Source: Nitrosomonas sp. (GTDB taxonomy: Bacteria; Pseudomonadota; Gammaproteobacteria; Burkholderiales; Nitrosomonadaceae). From it: 32,574 nt of DNA. Below, in pieces: positions 18,331-28,310 of the stretch; positions within the stretch are counted from its first letter, which is position 1; each line of letters begins with the position of its first letter. Location: NCBI GenBank assembly GCA_021774155.1, contig JAJFJH010000355.1, forward strand, positions 1 to 32,574, given 5' to 3'. The notes beneath the pieces are model-generated. The model saw only the letters and a program-made list of their open reading frames with translations, was not told the origin of the DNA and ran no database searches. Both the position numbers and the translations under genes were made by a program.

Positions 18331-19695
18331 ATGAATTTATTGCAATTTGTTCGCATTTTACTAGCCCGCTACAAATTTGTTTTATTTGTATTTCTTGTAA
18401 CAATACTAACGACTTTAGTTGTTAGCATGTTACTTCCAAAATCATACAAAGCAACCGCGACCGTGTTATTAACAAATAAAGGTACTGATCCTGTTACCGG
18501 GCTTACCTTGCCCACTCAACTAACGTCTGGCTTTTTGGCTACACAACTAGATGTCATATCAAGTACCAGGACCGCTCTAATAGTCGTGGATCAACTGAAG
18601 ATGGATCAGAATCAAAGCGTCAGAAAGCAATTCGAAGACAGTGGCGTAGAAGGCGACATCCGTCACTGGCTAGCAGCCTTATTCCTTAAAAATCTTAATG
18701 TTGAACCTTCGCGCGCGAGTAACATGATTACTATTAACTTCAAAGGCGCTGACCCAGCGTTTGTTGCGACGATGGCAAATGCTTTTGCCAGAGCCTACCA
18801 AGAAATGAGTATCCGACTTACAGTGGAGCCGTCACAACAAGCTGCTGCCTATTTGACAAACCAGATTAATGTATTACGCGACAGACTGGATATGGCGCAG
18901 AAAAAAGTGTCACGATTCCAACAGGAAGAAGGAATCATTGATGTCGATAATCGTCTTGATGTAGAAACAAGGCGATTGAATGAACTTTCCAGTCAATTGG
19001 TTGCAGCACAAGCCGAAATAATGGGGTCTGAACAGAATGATAATGATACGTCCAAAGGAGGACATAGTGTTGTTACCAATTCGTTGATTAATGGACTTAA
19101 AGTAAACTTGGTTCAGGCTGAAGCTAACCTGGCAGATGCAGAGCAAAGAATGGGGAAAAATCATCCTGGCTATGAAGGCATCAAAGCGCAGGTTAATAAA
19201 TTTCGAATGGAGCTGGCAAGACATACTCAATCGACTTCTCGAAATGCAGTCAGTCGTGAGGAGGAAACACGTGCAGCCTTGGAAGCACAGAAAACACAAG
19301 TGCTCGCTTTAACACAGGCTCGCGATGAACTTAAGCTATTATTACGTGAAGTGGAAGGTGCACAACACGCCTACGAAAATGCCTTACATCATTTAAATAG
19401 AACCAGTCTTGAGGGCCACTCCAATCTATCAAGTGTTTCCATACTTGACCTAGCTACACCACCGGTTGCGCATAACAGCCCTAACTTACTTCTTAATATG
19501 GTGCTCTCAGTATTTTTAGGCAGCTTACTCAGTGTAGCTTTTGGTTTATTAATTGAAATGTTTGATCGGCGTATACGTACTACTGAAGACTTAACGAGTT
19601 TATTGTCGGCACCTGTTCTTGGCGACTTAGATTGGCGCAAATCGAAACCGTTACGCTTGCGCCTACCTTTTATGCAACATTCACACAAAGTATAA
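18331..19695 (+). CDS. epsF: Chain length determinant protein EpsF (Wzz/polysaccharide co-polymerase)
   Basis: Two TM segments flanking coiled coil; SYKATATVLLTNKGTDPVTG...GKNHPGYEGIKAQV. Confidence 0.92.
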   Translation: MNLLQFVRILLARYKFVLFVFLVTILTTLVVSMLLPKSYKATATVLLTNKGTDPVTGLTLPTQLTSGFLATQLDVISSTRTALIVVDQLKMDQNQSVRKQFEDSGVEGDIRHWLAALFLKNLNVEPSRASNMITINFKGADPAFVATMANAFARAYQEMSIRLTVEPSQQAAAYLTNQINVLRDRLDMAQKKVSRFQQEEGIIDVDNRLDVETRRLNELSSQLVAAQAEIMGSEQNDNDTSKGGHSVVTNSLINGLKVNLVQAEANLADAEQRMGKNHPGYEGIKAQVNKFRMELARHTQSTSRNAVSREEETRAALEAQKTQVLALTQARDELKLLLREVEGAQHAYENALHHLNRTSLEGHSNLSSVSILDLATPPVAHNSPNLLLNMVLSVFLGSLLSVAFGLLIEMFDRRIRTTEDLTSLLSAPVLGDLDWRKSKPLRLRLPFMQHSHKV

Positions 19696-19699
19696 AAGT

Positions 19700-20602
19700 A
19701 TGTCAGTGCCGCCAAAAACAAAGTTTATAGAAAAGCCTGATGCAATTCCATCTGCAGTTCCTATGCAAGCTCATACATTTCATATGGGTCGTATTCTTCT
19801 GGAAATGGGGAAAATTACACCGGAGGATACAGAGAGAATACTGCAGTTACAAAAACAAAACGGCATACTTTTTGGTGAAGCTGCCCGGCAACTAGGCTTG
19901 ATTTCGGATATTGATATTCAGCAAGTACTGGCCTATCAATTTGAACATCCTTATTTATTACCAGAACAACAAAAATATTCGCCGGAACTAATGGTAGCTT
20001 ATCAGCCATTCTGTGCTCAAGTAGAATCAATGCGTGCCGTACGCAGTCAATTAATCATGCGGTGGTTCTCAACGGACAAAAAATCAATCACTGTCGTCAG
20101 CCTTAACTCCGGCTGCGGGTCAAGTGCTTTCGTCGCCAATCTTTCAGTTCTTTTTTCACAATTGGGTCAACGCACACTGCTTGTCGACGCTAATTTAAGG
20201 CACCCTGCCCAACACGATATTTTTAATTTACAAAGTAAACAAGGCTTGTCTGATGTCCTGGCAGGGCGTGTTGAATTATCTAATGTGACATCAAGACTGG
20301 AACCGTTCGTAGATCTTACTGTTCTGACTGCCGGGACGCTTCCACCCAACCCGTCAGAGCTGTTAAGTCGTGGTGCCTTTATTGACGCTCACAAACATTT
20401 TGTAAGCCAATACGATATTGTTTTATATGATACTCCGGAGTTTATCAGCAGTACTGACGCCCTTTTAATTGCTGCTCGTACTGAGGGTGTATTACTGATA
20501 ATACATAAAAACAAAACCCGCTTTGCTGACATTAATGCCATTAACGATGAGATTAATAGTAATGGTATTAAATTAATTGGTACTGTTTTAATCGACTTAT
20601 AA
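19700..20602 (+). CDS. epsG: Chain length determinant protein tyrosine kinase EpsG-like (degenerate P-loop)
   Basis: MGRILLEMGKITPEDTERILQLQKQNGILFGEAARQLGLI; LLVDANLRHPAQHDIFNL Walker A'; DIVLYDTPEF; SGCGSS in place of GEGKS/GEGRS. Confidence 0.88.
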   Translation: MSVPPKTKFIEKPDAIPSAVPMQAHTFHMGRILLEMGKITPEDTERILQLQKQNGILFGEAARQLGLISDIDIQQVLAYQFEHPYLLPEQQKYSPELMVAYQPFCAQVESMRAVRSQLIMRWFSTDKKSITVVSLNSGCGSSAFVANLSVLFSQLGQRTLLVDANLRHPAQHDIFNLQSKQGLSDVLAGRVELSNVTSRLEPFVDLTVLTAGTLPPNPSELLSRGAFIDAHKHFVSQYDIVLYDTPEFISSTDALLIAARTEGVLLIIHKNKTRFADINAINDEINSNGIKLIGTVLIDL

Positions 20603-20617
20603 ATAACTACACAGTCT

Positions 20618-21511
20618 ATGTCTTTTATCATAACCAAATCACTTCGCCCGAAATCCATGATGTTTACATGGTTGCCTGTTCTGTTGGGCCTGTTAGCAAT
20701 GTATGTCCCTACTTTCTATGATCTCGCAAATGGATTATGGACTGAAGACGAGCAGATGCACGGCCCCATCATTCTTGGACTTTCTCTTTGGCTTATTTAT
20801 CGTAAATGGCCGCGTATGATTGAACTTAGCGAAGGCAAGCCTTCTTCTCGCATCGGCTGGTTTATTTCTGTTATCGGGTTAGCACTTTATATTATTGGTC
20901 GTTCTCAGCAAATCCTTATATTTGAGATTGGGTCCTTTATTTTGATGCTAGCAGCCATTCTATTGATCAAGCGTGGGCATACGGCACTTAAGGTCTTATG
21001 GTTTCCTTTCTTCTTTATGCTGTTTATGATTCCGCTGCCCGGGCCAGTGGTCAGTATCCTTACCATGCCTATGAAAATGGCTGTGTCCTACGTTGCTGAA
21101 CAGATTTTGTTTTGGGCAGAATATCCCATCGCCCGTAATGGCGTCATCTTACAAATTGGGCAATATCAACTACTTGTTGCAGATGCTTGTGCTGGACTAC
21201 AAACGCTTTTGACTTTAGAAGCGCTAGGATTGTTTTATCTGAACCTAGTTCAGCATACCTCAGCTTTACGTAATATCACGCTAGCAATCCTAATCATACC
21301 CATTTCTTTCACCGCCAATGTCATTCGCGTCATTGTACTGACGCTGATTACTTATCATTATGGTGATGCGGCAGGACAAGGATTCATGCACGGTTTTGCC
21401 GGTATGGTCTTATTTATTAGCGCTCTAATTTTAATTCTAAGCGTAGATTCAGTTTTACAGTTCTTTTTTAAAACACAACCTATAAATCCTGTTTCTCCCG
21501 CAAGAATTTAA
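20618..21511 (+). CDS. xrtB: Exosortase B
   Basis: Multi-TM protein with conserved catalytic Cys (VADACAGLQTL), Arg (TANVIRV) and His (GFMHGFAGM). Confidence 0.95.
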   Translation: MSFIITKSLRPKSMMFTWLPVLLGLLAMYVPTFYDLANGLWTEDEQMHGPIILGLSLWLIYRKWPRMIELSEGKPSSRIGWFISVIGLALYIIGRSQQILIFEIGSFILMLAAILLIKRGHTALKVLWFPFFFMLFMIPLPGPVVSILTMPMKMAVSYVAEQILFWAEYPIARNGVILQIGQYQLLVADACAGLQTLLTLEALGLFYLNLVQHTSALRNITLAILIIPISFTANVIRVIVLTLITYHYGDAAGQGFMHGFAGMVLFISALILILSVDSVLQFFFKTQPINPVSPARI

Positions 21512-21538
21512 ACAAAATCCATAATATTAGGAAACTCA

Positions 21539-22225
21539 ATGAAAAAGCCATTAATCGCAAGTATTACGCTGAGCATACTCATGATATCCACCGCTGCTTT
21601 TACCACGGTGGTAACACCAACCAATAAAATTGCGGATCAGCGGAATATACTGAATTTAGAAACACTGATCCCATCAACTTTTGATGATTGGAAAATCGAC
21701 AAATCGATCATACCGCTGCAAGTTGATTCGAAAACTCAGGCCCAACTTGATAAATTGTACAATCAAACGCTGGCAAGAACTTATGTTAACTCACAAGGTG
21801 TACGTGTGATGCTTTCAATTGCTTATGGCGGAGATCAAAGCGATCAACTGGCATTACATAAACCAGAAGTTTGTTACCTGGCACAAGGATTCGCCATAAA
21901 GAAAAATATTGCTAGTGAGCTTTCCACGCAATATGGCAATTTGCCGAGTAGGCGCATACTAGCTGTTCGAGGCAACCGTAACGAACCAATTACTTATTGG
22001 GTCACCGTGGGTGACAAGGCTGTTTTATCCGGCATCAATCAAAAATTACAACAAATTCGCTACGGTTTATCTGGAAATGTACCTGATGGTATGTTGGTCC
22101 GTGTATCTACTATCGGTATTAACGAGGATCAATCCTATCAGCTACATGAAGCTTTTATCCAGAATATGTTGTCAGCAATTGAAGCCAAAGAGCGTGCCCG
22201 GCTAATAGGAGTTTTGGAAACATAA
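21539..22225 (+). CDS. epsI: Exosortase-associated protein EpsI
   Basis: IPSTFDDWKID...; HKPEVCYLAQGFAI motif typical of EpsI; directly after xrtB. Confidence 0.92.
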   Translation: MKKPLIASITLSILMISTAAFTTVVTPTNKIADQRNILNLETLIPSTFDDWKIDKSIIPLQVDSKTQAQLDKLYNQTLARTYVNSQGVRVMLSIAYGGDQSDQLALHKPEVCYLAQGFAIKKNIASELSTQYGNLPSRRILAVRGNRNEPITYWVTVGDKAVLSGINQKLQQIRYGLSGNVPDGMLVRVSTIGINEDQSYQLHEAFIQNMLSAIEAKERARLIGVLET

Positions 22226-22289
22226 TGCAAGGCCTTTTTTTAACAGGCGCTGTGTGCGATAAGTATTCTATTTCAAATTCATTTTCCAA

Positions 22290-23786
22290 GTGAATATTGC
22301 CACATTCAATGGATTCAGAGATAGGGCGCACACAGGTTTTCTTGTTCTAGCCATTCTACTCGCTTTTCTACTTGCTCTGATTAGTGGCATGCTGGCTGCC
22401 ATACCTGTGTTGGGCGGTCTGTTCGCTATACTCATTACTGGGCTAGTCATTGCCCCATCTAGCGTTCTGTTATTGGGTTCATGCCTCTTTATGTCTCTGA
22501 TAGCCACAGGCCTAGCTCAACTCTATTTTCCTTCTTTTGGTTTGATCCGTTGGCTTCCACCTCTCATTGCCAGTCTACTTCTCGTGCATATTTTTTGGGA
22601 AAGCATGAGGGATCGACGACACAAGTTGCAGCTACCTTGGAGTTTGCGCTGGGCGTTATTTTTTCTATGCATCGTATTGGTAAGCTCGCTCATCAATTGG
22701 CAGGGCGCCCTTAATTTTATTCAAGGATCCAAGCTTTATTTTTCAATGTGGGGTTTGTTTTTCGGCCTTGCTCTACTTCGCTGGCAGCCTAGCACTCTAG
22801 ACAACGCACTGAAGTTCGTATTATTGATTGCCCTGATCCAATTGCCTTTTGTACTTCAGCAATATATTTATATCGTCCCGGAACGCGTATTCTTATGGAG
22901 AAGCGGCGTTGTGCCTCTCGATGTGGTAGCAGGCACAATGGGGTCCGAACGTTATGGTGGGGGCCGCAACATGGTGCTTAGTATGTTCTTGGTGATCTGC
23001 TTCACTACTCTAACGGCTATGTGGCGACGCCGAGCGCTCAAATGGTGGGTGTTGCTGGTCGCTACACCACTTTTGCTAACACCGCTCTTCCTGAATGAAA
23101 GCAAGTTTGCTTTTATTTTACTCGTCGTTAGCTTGGGGTATGTATTCCGTTGGGATATTGTGCACAAACCTTTGCGCTTCCTGGGAATTGTTATTTTCAC
23201 CATAACAATTTCCATCGCTTTGCTAGTCTCGTATACCGCCAGTTTTGGCGAAGACGGAACTATTTTTGAGACAATTGATTTTGCTCTCACAACCAATTTA
23301 GAAGACACAGGACATGCAGGGAGAATATTAAATCGCTTAACTGTACTTACCTTTTGGGCAGAACAACATGGCTTCGATGACATTACAGGCACCTTGATAG
23401 GGCATGGCTTGGGTGCATCGCATGAAACATCAGAAAGTGTACTTTCGTCTGTTAAGAACTTAGCGTCTACCCGATATGAAGGCTATGGGATTGGCTTAAC
23501 AAGCCTTTCCTCGTTACTGTGGGATACAGGCTTACTTGGCACAGCGGCTATGTTTAGCATACTTGCAACTGCTTTTTTTTCAGCCCGGCGGTTAGCTGAG
23601 AAACACTCGAGTAATGCCGGGAGAATGGGTTTGTTTGAAGGAATGCAGGCTGCTATTTTGTCAATTGCGCTGATGCAGTTACATAGTAACTATTTCGTAC
23701 TTGACCCAACCTTCCAAACGCTTGCGTACCTATTGCTTGGATATCTAGCTTATTGGACGATTCGCGATTCGGATGCCGCTCATTAG
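22290..23786 (+). CDS. O-antigen ligase/polymerase-like multi-TM protein
   Basis: About 10-12 hydrophobic segments with a large loop; GTG start at 22290; context between EpsI and flippase. Confidence 0.75.
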   Translation: MNIATFNGFRDRAHTGFLVLAILLAFLLALISGMLAAIPVLGGLFAILITGLVIAPSSVLLLGSCLFMSLIATGLAQLYFPSFGLIRWLPPLIASLLLVHIFWESMRDRRHKLQLPWSLRWALFFLCIVLVSSLINWQGALNFIQGSKLYFSMWGLFFGLALLRWQPSTLDNALKFVLLIALIQLPFVLQQYIYIVPERVFLWRSGVVPLDVVAGTMGSERYGGGRNMVLSMFLVICFTTLTAMWRRRALKWWVLLVATPLLLTPLFLNESKFAFILLVVSLGYVFRWDIVHKPLRFLGIVIFTITISIALLVSYTASFGEDGTIFETIDFALTTNLEDTGHAGRILNRLTVLTFWAEQHGFDDITGTLIGHGLGASHETSESVLSSVKNLASTRYEGYGIGLTSLSSLLWDTGLLGTAAMFSILATAFFSARRLAEKHSSNAGRMGLFEGMQAAILSIALMQLHSNYFVLDPTFQTLAYLLLGYLAYWTIRDSDAAH

Positions 23787-23804
23787 TATCAAATACGGAC
23801 TTAT

Positions 23805-25367
23805 ATGAATCTCTATTCGGCAGATAATATCCGAACAGGTATCCATGATTTCATGCTTGGACGGATGTTCGCAGCTTTTTTTAGCTTTGCCGTTAATATT
23901 CTTCTTGTCCGTATACTGGTGGAAGAAGATTACGCTAATTATGTCACTTTAACTGGGCTGCAGTTAACGTTATTACTTGCTGTTTCTCTTGGGTTAGAGC
24001 GAGCCGTCGCTCGCTTTGCTAGCGAAGGTGCGATTCATTGGCCTCAAGATAGACTGGTAAAACTATTGTGCGGTGCTTTGTCGTTACGTGTACTACTGCT
24101 TGTGCTGATAGCGCTCATCCTAACGCTAACCTCACTATCGGATTGGCTTGAGCAAGCGTTCCACCTGCAAGATTGGCAGCAAGTTGCGTTAGCATTCTGG
24201 ATTTACACCATCACCTTTGGGTTTTATACACTGCTTCAGATAATGGCCCAATGCTTTATGCTTCAAAGTTCGATCAGAACTAGCCTGTCTATCCAATGGG
24301 GTCTGCGTTTCCTATTGGTGCTTGCTATGGTATTGGGGTACGGCTCACTCAATCTAATTGAAGTGCTATGGGTTTTCGCATTAACCGCCACCATGTCATG
24401 CCTAGTCCTCATTATTCCAATTAGAAACCACGTGCTTTGTCGACCTACGAAAATAGATAACGAAACGTCCTATGGATATGACGCACACCCAATCGTTCGT
24501 TTAGCCTGGCACAACTATTTAGAGAAACTGTCTAGTTTGCCGACGAGTGCTGGTTTTTTACGATTGCTAGCCGCTAATGTGTTGCCTACCATGGCTACGG
24601 CGAGCTACGGCTTCTACCAAATGCTCGCTAGCGTTATCCAGCGCTATATGCCAACTAGCATGGCGCAGGGAATGCTAGAACCCGCTGTTGCCGGACGCTA
24701 TGCCGCGGGAGAGAGCACCACTAAACTGGGAGCGATTCTTTCAATCGTATTTAAGGTTAATTTAATTGTATTGGCACCCATCTTAGCTTGGCTTGCAGTA
24801 AGCGGAGAAGACTTCGTTAGCTTGTTAACAGGGGGTAAATATGTGGATACGGCATGGGTATTGGTATTACTCTCCTTTTCTTTAGTGCCGGGTAGTTTAT
24901 GGCAAATACTGATTGCATACACCAATGCAATCTCCAGAAGTGAGATCTTGGCAGGCACTTCTGTTCTTACTGCTTTATGGGTTATTCCTTTGGCCTGGGC
25001 GGTGAAAACTTACCCGGAACATGGCTTGCTGCTACTAGCTTCCGCAGTACCACTATTGGGAACGTTTCAGGCGATATTAGCATTGGTAAGACTAAAAAAA
25101 CTGGGTCAATCTTGTCGATTAGATTTTATTGGGGCAGCACGTGTTGTAATGGCTGCTGTTTTGTCAGCATCATTGGCATGGTTGTTACTTTATCACCTTG
25201 AACTATCTACTCAAATTCTCCGAATCTTTGTCTCGAGTGGTGTTATAGCGCTTTCTTTTGCTATTTTATGTTTTCAGCTCAAGGTATTAGGAAATCAAGA
25301 GATTGACATGTTGGCACGATTAAGTCCGCATTTAGCTAAATTTCTGAACTTTCTAAAACACAATTAA
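23805..25367 (+). CDS. Oligosaccharide flippase (Wzx-like polysaccharide biosynthesis protein)
   Basis: GRMFAAFFSFAVNILLVRILVEEDYANYVTLTGLQLTLLLAVSLGLERAVARFASEG; multi-TM. Confidence 0.85.
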   Translation: MNLYSADNIRTGIHDFMLGRMFAAFFSFAVNILLVRILVEEDYANYVTLTGLQLTLLLAVSLGLERAVARFASEGAIHWPQDRLVKLLCGALSLRVLLLVLIALILTLTSLSDWLEQAFHLQDWQQVALAFWIYTITFGFYTLLQIMAQCFMLQSSIRTSLSIQWGLRFLLVLAMVLGYGSLNLIEVLWVFALTATMSCLVLIIPIRNHVLCRPTKIDNETSYGYDAHPIVRLAWHNYLEKLSSLPTSAGFLRLLAANVLPTMATASYGFYQMLASVIQRYMPTSMAQGMLEPAVAGRYAAGESTTKLGAILSIVFKVNLIVLAPILAWLAVSGEDFVSLLTGGKYVDTAWVLVLLSFSLVPGSLWQILIAYTNAISRSEILAGTSVLTALWVIPLAWAVKTYPEHGLLLLASAVPLLGTFQAILALVRLKKLGQSCRLDFIGAARVVMAAVLSASLAWLLLYHLELSTQILRIFVSSGVIALSFAILCFQLKVLGNQEIDMLARLSPHLAKFLNFLKHN

Positions 25368-25381
25368 TTAAGGATTTCAAC

Positions 25382-26389
25382 ATGCTTGTCGAATCGCATG
25401 ACACTCAAGCAGCTCCCATATTTGTAGTGGGTATGAATGGGTCGGGAACAACTATGCTTGCAGATTGCTTGGGACAGCACTCCCAGATATATGCATTCAT
25501 ACATGAAACGCGAGTCATTCCCCACATAATTCAGCATGCTAAGAAATATGGGAATTTACATGATGACCCTTCTTTATTGGCTCTATGGGAAGATTTAGTC
25601 AAAATTCCAGGCATTGGAATTCAACTTGCAGGAAAAACTGAACTTCCAGAAGGCTGGCGAGATTGGCCTCGCACTGTAGCCGGTGTCATTGATGGTTTAT
25701 TTCGATATTTAGCGGCTCAAGCGGGAGAGAAAAAGGTTCGTTGGTGCGAAAAAACACCGATGCATGCGTTGCATATGATTCAGTTAAGCGAAACATTTCC
25801 AAATGCTAGATTCATACACATTATTCGCGACGGAAGAGACTGCGCAGCTTCATTCCATCGCCGCTGGAAAAGAACGCCAGAACTTACAATCTATCGTTGG
25901 CGAGAAGTTCTGAAGAAAGCAAGGATTCAGTCCAAAAACATATCGGGGCGCTACCTGGAGATTAGATTCGAGGAGCTTACCGAATTTCCAGAGCGTACAC
26001 TTCAGAAGATATGCCAGTGGTTAAACATTCCTTACGAACCAACGATGCTTGTTACGCGTCGCCGCCAGAAAACCAATCCGGGGCGAGATAAAATTGAGAA
26101 AAATAGTGGCCTATGGTGTTCGCATTTTAGCAAGAAAAAGCTAGATAAGTTGGAGTGGATCTCTGGTGGAAGCTTGGTTGACAATGGCTATCAAATCGAG
26201 ATGTTCGATGAAGATCATAACCCACCGAGATGGCGCCTGAATCTTTGGGTGATGTTAGATTATGGTCGACAGTTTGCAAGAGAATTTAGGGAACAGCTAT
26301 CTGGTGATACTTACCGCCCGTCTTGGTCTGTGTTTTTTCGGCATGTACTGGATGCTTTACGTCAATTCAAAACCAATCGTTTTCCTTAA
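25382..26389 (+). CDS. Sulfotransferase family protein
   Basis: PAPS-binding-like IFVVGMNGSGTTMLADCLGQHSQIY and FIHIIRDGRDCAASFHRRWKR. Confidence 0.9.
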   Translation: MLVESHDTQAAPIFVVGMNGSGTTMLADCLGQHSQIYAFIHETRVIPHIIQHAKKYGNLHDDPSLLALWEDLVKIPGIGIQLAGKTELPEGWRDWPRTVAGVIDGLFRYLAAQAGEKKVRWCEKTPMHALHMIQLSETFPNARFIHIIRDGRDCAASFHRRWKRTPELTIYRWREVLKKARIQSKNISGRYLEIRFEELTEFPERTLQKICQWLNIPYEPTMLVTRRRQKTNPGRDKIEKNSGLWCSHFSKKKLDKLEWISGGSLVDNGYQIEMFDEDHNPPRWRLNLWVMLDYGRQFAREFREQLSGDTYRPSWSVFFRHVLDALRQFKTNRFP

Positions 26390-26505
26390 GCCATGAATAA
26401 ATACAGATTTGTAATCGCGTCATTTCAACAATTCAAAATTTATTCGTGAGTCGCATTATACGATGATAAAAACAACCTAGTTATAACAGACAGAGAGGCT
26501 ATCAA

Positions 26506-27378
26506 ATGAGTAGTGCCATTGTTAACTTCGTTGGAATCGGCGGACAGAAATGTGCATCGACGTGGTTATATGACATATTGGAGGATCATCCTCAAGCATG
26601 TCTAAGTAGTGAAAAAGAATTAGATTTTTTTTCCAATTATTGGGATCGTGGGTACGAATGGTACGAATCGAAATTTCATTGCAAAAGTTCCGATAGGAAA
26701 GTGGTCGGGGAAGTTTCACCATCTTACCTGTGCACTAAGGAAGCCCCTGTTAGACTGAAAAAATATAACGCAAATACAAAAATAATTGTCATTTTGAGAA
26801 ATCCTGTTGAGCGTGCATATTCAAATCACAAACATAATGTGAGGCAAGGATTTGTATTGAGTGACAATTTGACTTTTGAAGCGGCAATCAAAAACAACTC
26901 AACCTATGTCGAACATGGGTTTTATGGCGAAAATTTGAGTTGTTGGCTGACTGCGTTTCCAAGAGATCAAATATTGGTTTTGCTTTTTGATGATATTTTA
27001 AACAATGCGCAAGCTGTCGCTCAAAATGTCTATCAGTTTCTTGACATTAGCACTGACCATGTTTCTTCTTCACTATATAAAAAATCTAACGAAAGTGTTG
27101 CTGTTTCCAATGTTCCCTTAGCGCTATTTGTTGACAAACTGAGGCAGTTTTCAAGAAAAAATGGGCTAATAGGTGGCTGGGATTTCTTGAGACGTATTGG
27201 CATACGGTATGTCTACAGATTATTCAACCAACAGAACGTCGACGTCGCCATCCCTAAAATGCGCAGTGAGACTCGACAGGAATTGTTTGAAATTTTTAGG
27301 AAAGATATTGAATCATTGGAATCTCTTTTGAACATAAATCTCGACTCATGGAAAACGAACAAAGGCGCAACACGATGA
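26506..27378 (+). CDS. Sulfotransferase domain-containing protein (heparan-sulfate-type)
   Basis: FVGIGGQKCASTWLYDILEDHPQACLSSEKELDFFSNYWDRGYEWYESKF; KIIVILRNPVERAYSNHKHNV. Confidence 0.92.
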   Translation: MSSAIVNFVGIGGQKCASTWLYDILEDHPQACLSSEKELDFFSNYWDRGYEWYESKFHCKSSDRKVVGEVSPSYLCTKEAPVRLKKYNANTKIIVILRNPVERAYSNHKHNVRQGFVLSDNLTFEAAIKNNSTYVEHGFYGENLSCWLTAFPRDQILVLLFDDILNNAQAVAQNVYQFLDISTDHVSSSLYKKSNESVAVSNVPLALFVDKLRQFSRKNGLIGGWDFLRRIGIRYVYRLFNQQNVDVAIPKMRSETRQELFEIFRKDIESLESLLNINLDSWKTNKGATR

Positions 27379-28310
27379 TGAAGAACAACGACTCATTGGC
27401 TTGCAGTATCGTAATCGCAAGCTTTAATCGTGCTCGCCTTCTCGGCGAAACACTAGGTAGTCTGCAGCAGCAACGTGTATTAGAGTCATGCAAAAACGGT
27501 CGTTGCGAACTAATCATCGTTGATAACAACTCGACTGACGATACACAAGCTGTTGCAGCGTCTTATGCCGCGCGCCTTGACAATACTAAAGTCTATTTCG
27601 AACCCCGCCAGGGTCTATCTCATGCACGAAATAAGGGAGTTGAAGTTGCTGCTGGCAAGGTTGTGGTGTTCCTTGATGATGATGTTGAGGTGGCAGAAGA
27701 TTGGCTTATGCAGCTATTAAAACCATTCGATAACCCACATGTGGGTGTAGTCGGAGGAAGAGTTCTGCCTTTTGGGAGTGCGACGCTCCCTGATTGGCTG
27801 CCACGTGAGTATGCCTTTTTGGCGAGTGTTTTTGACCCTTCCAATGAGCCTTGTAGCCTCGGAAAAGTGATGGGAGCAAATTTTTCGGTCAGACGCTCTG
27901 TGCTGGATCAAGTTGGCGTATTCGATCCAAGGTTGGGACGTAAAGGGAGCAAATTGCTGGGCGGAGAAGAAGTCGAACTATTTAAGCGTATAACGGATGC
28001 AGGGCATTGCGTTTGGTACACGCCGCATGCAATCGTGTGGCACAAAATAGCCGATAAACTTAAGCATGAATATATGGAGGATTACGCTTATTGGCTGGGC
28101 GTGTCAGAGGCGTTGATTGACAAAACGGTCATTAGCAAGATGCGTTACGTTATGAAATATGTGCGTTCTGCAATCTTTCCTTGGGTGGTGTATCCCATAC
28201 AGCACTTGCTTTCTAATGATGTGGCAGCCCCAACTCGATATTTGATCAAGAAACAATACTCTCGTGGTTATTTGGCTCATGCACGGGAGCTAATGGGGAA
28301 GCAAGATTGA
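27375..28310 (+). CDS. Glycosyltransferase family 2
   Basis: SIVIASFNRARLLGETLGSL...LIIVDNNSTDDT...VVFLDDDVEVAEDWL; start moved to ATG 27375 (ATGA overlap with upstream stop). Confidence 0.92.
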   Translation: MMKNNDSLACSIVIASFNRARLLGETLGSLQQQRVLESCKNGRCELIIVDNNSTDDTQAVAASYAARLDNTKVYFEPRQGLSHARNKGVEVAAGKVVVFLDDDVEVAEDWLMQLLKPFDNPHVGVVGGRVLPFGSATLPDWLPREYAFLASVFDPSNEPCSLGKVMGANFSVRRSVLDQVGVFDPRLGRKGSKLLGGEEVELFKRITDAGHCVWYTPHAIVWHKIADKLKHEYMEDYAYWLGVSEALIDKTVISKMRYVMKYVRSAIFPWVVYPIQHLLSNDVAAPTRYLIKKQYSRGYLAHARELMGKQD

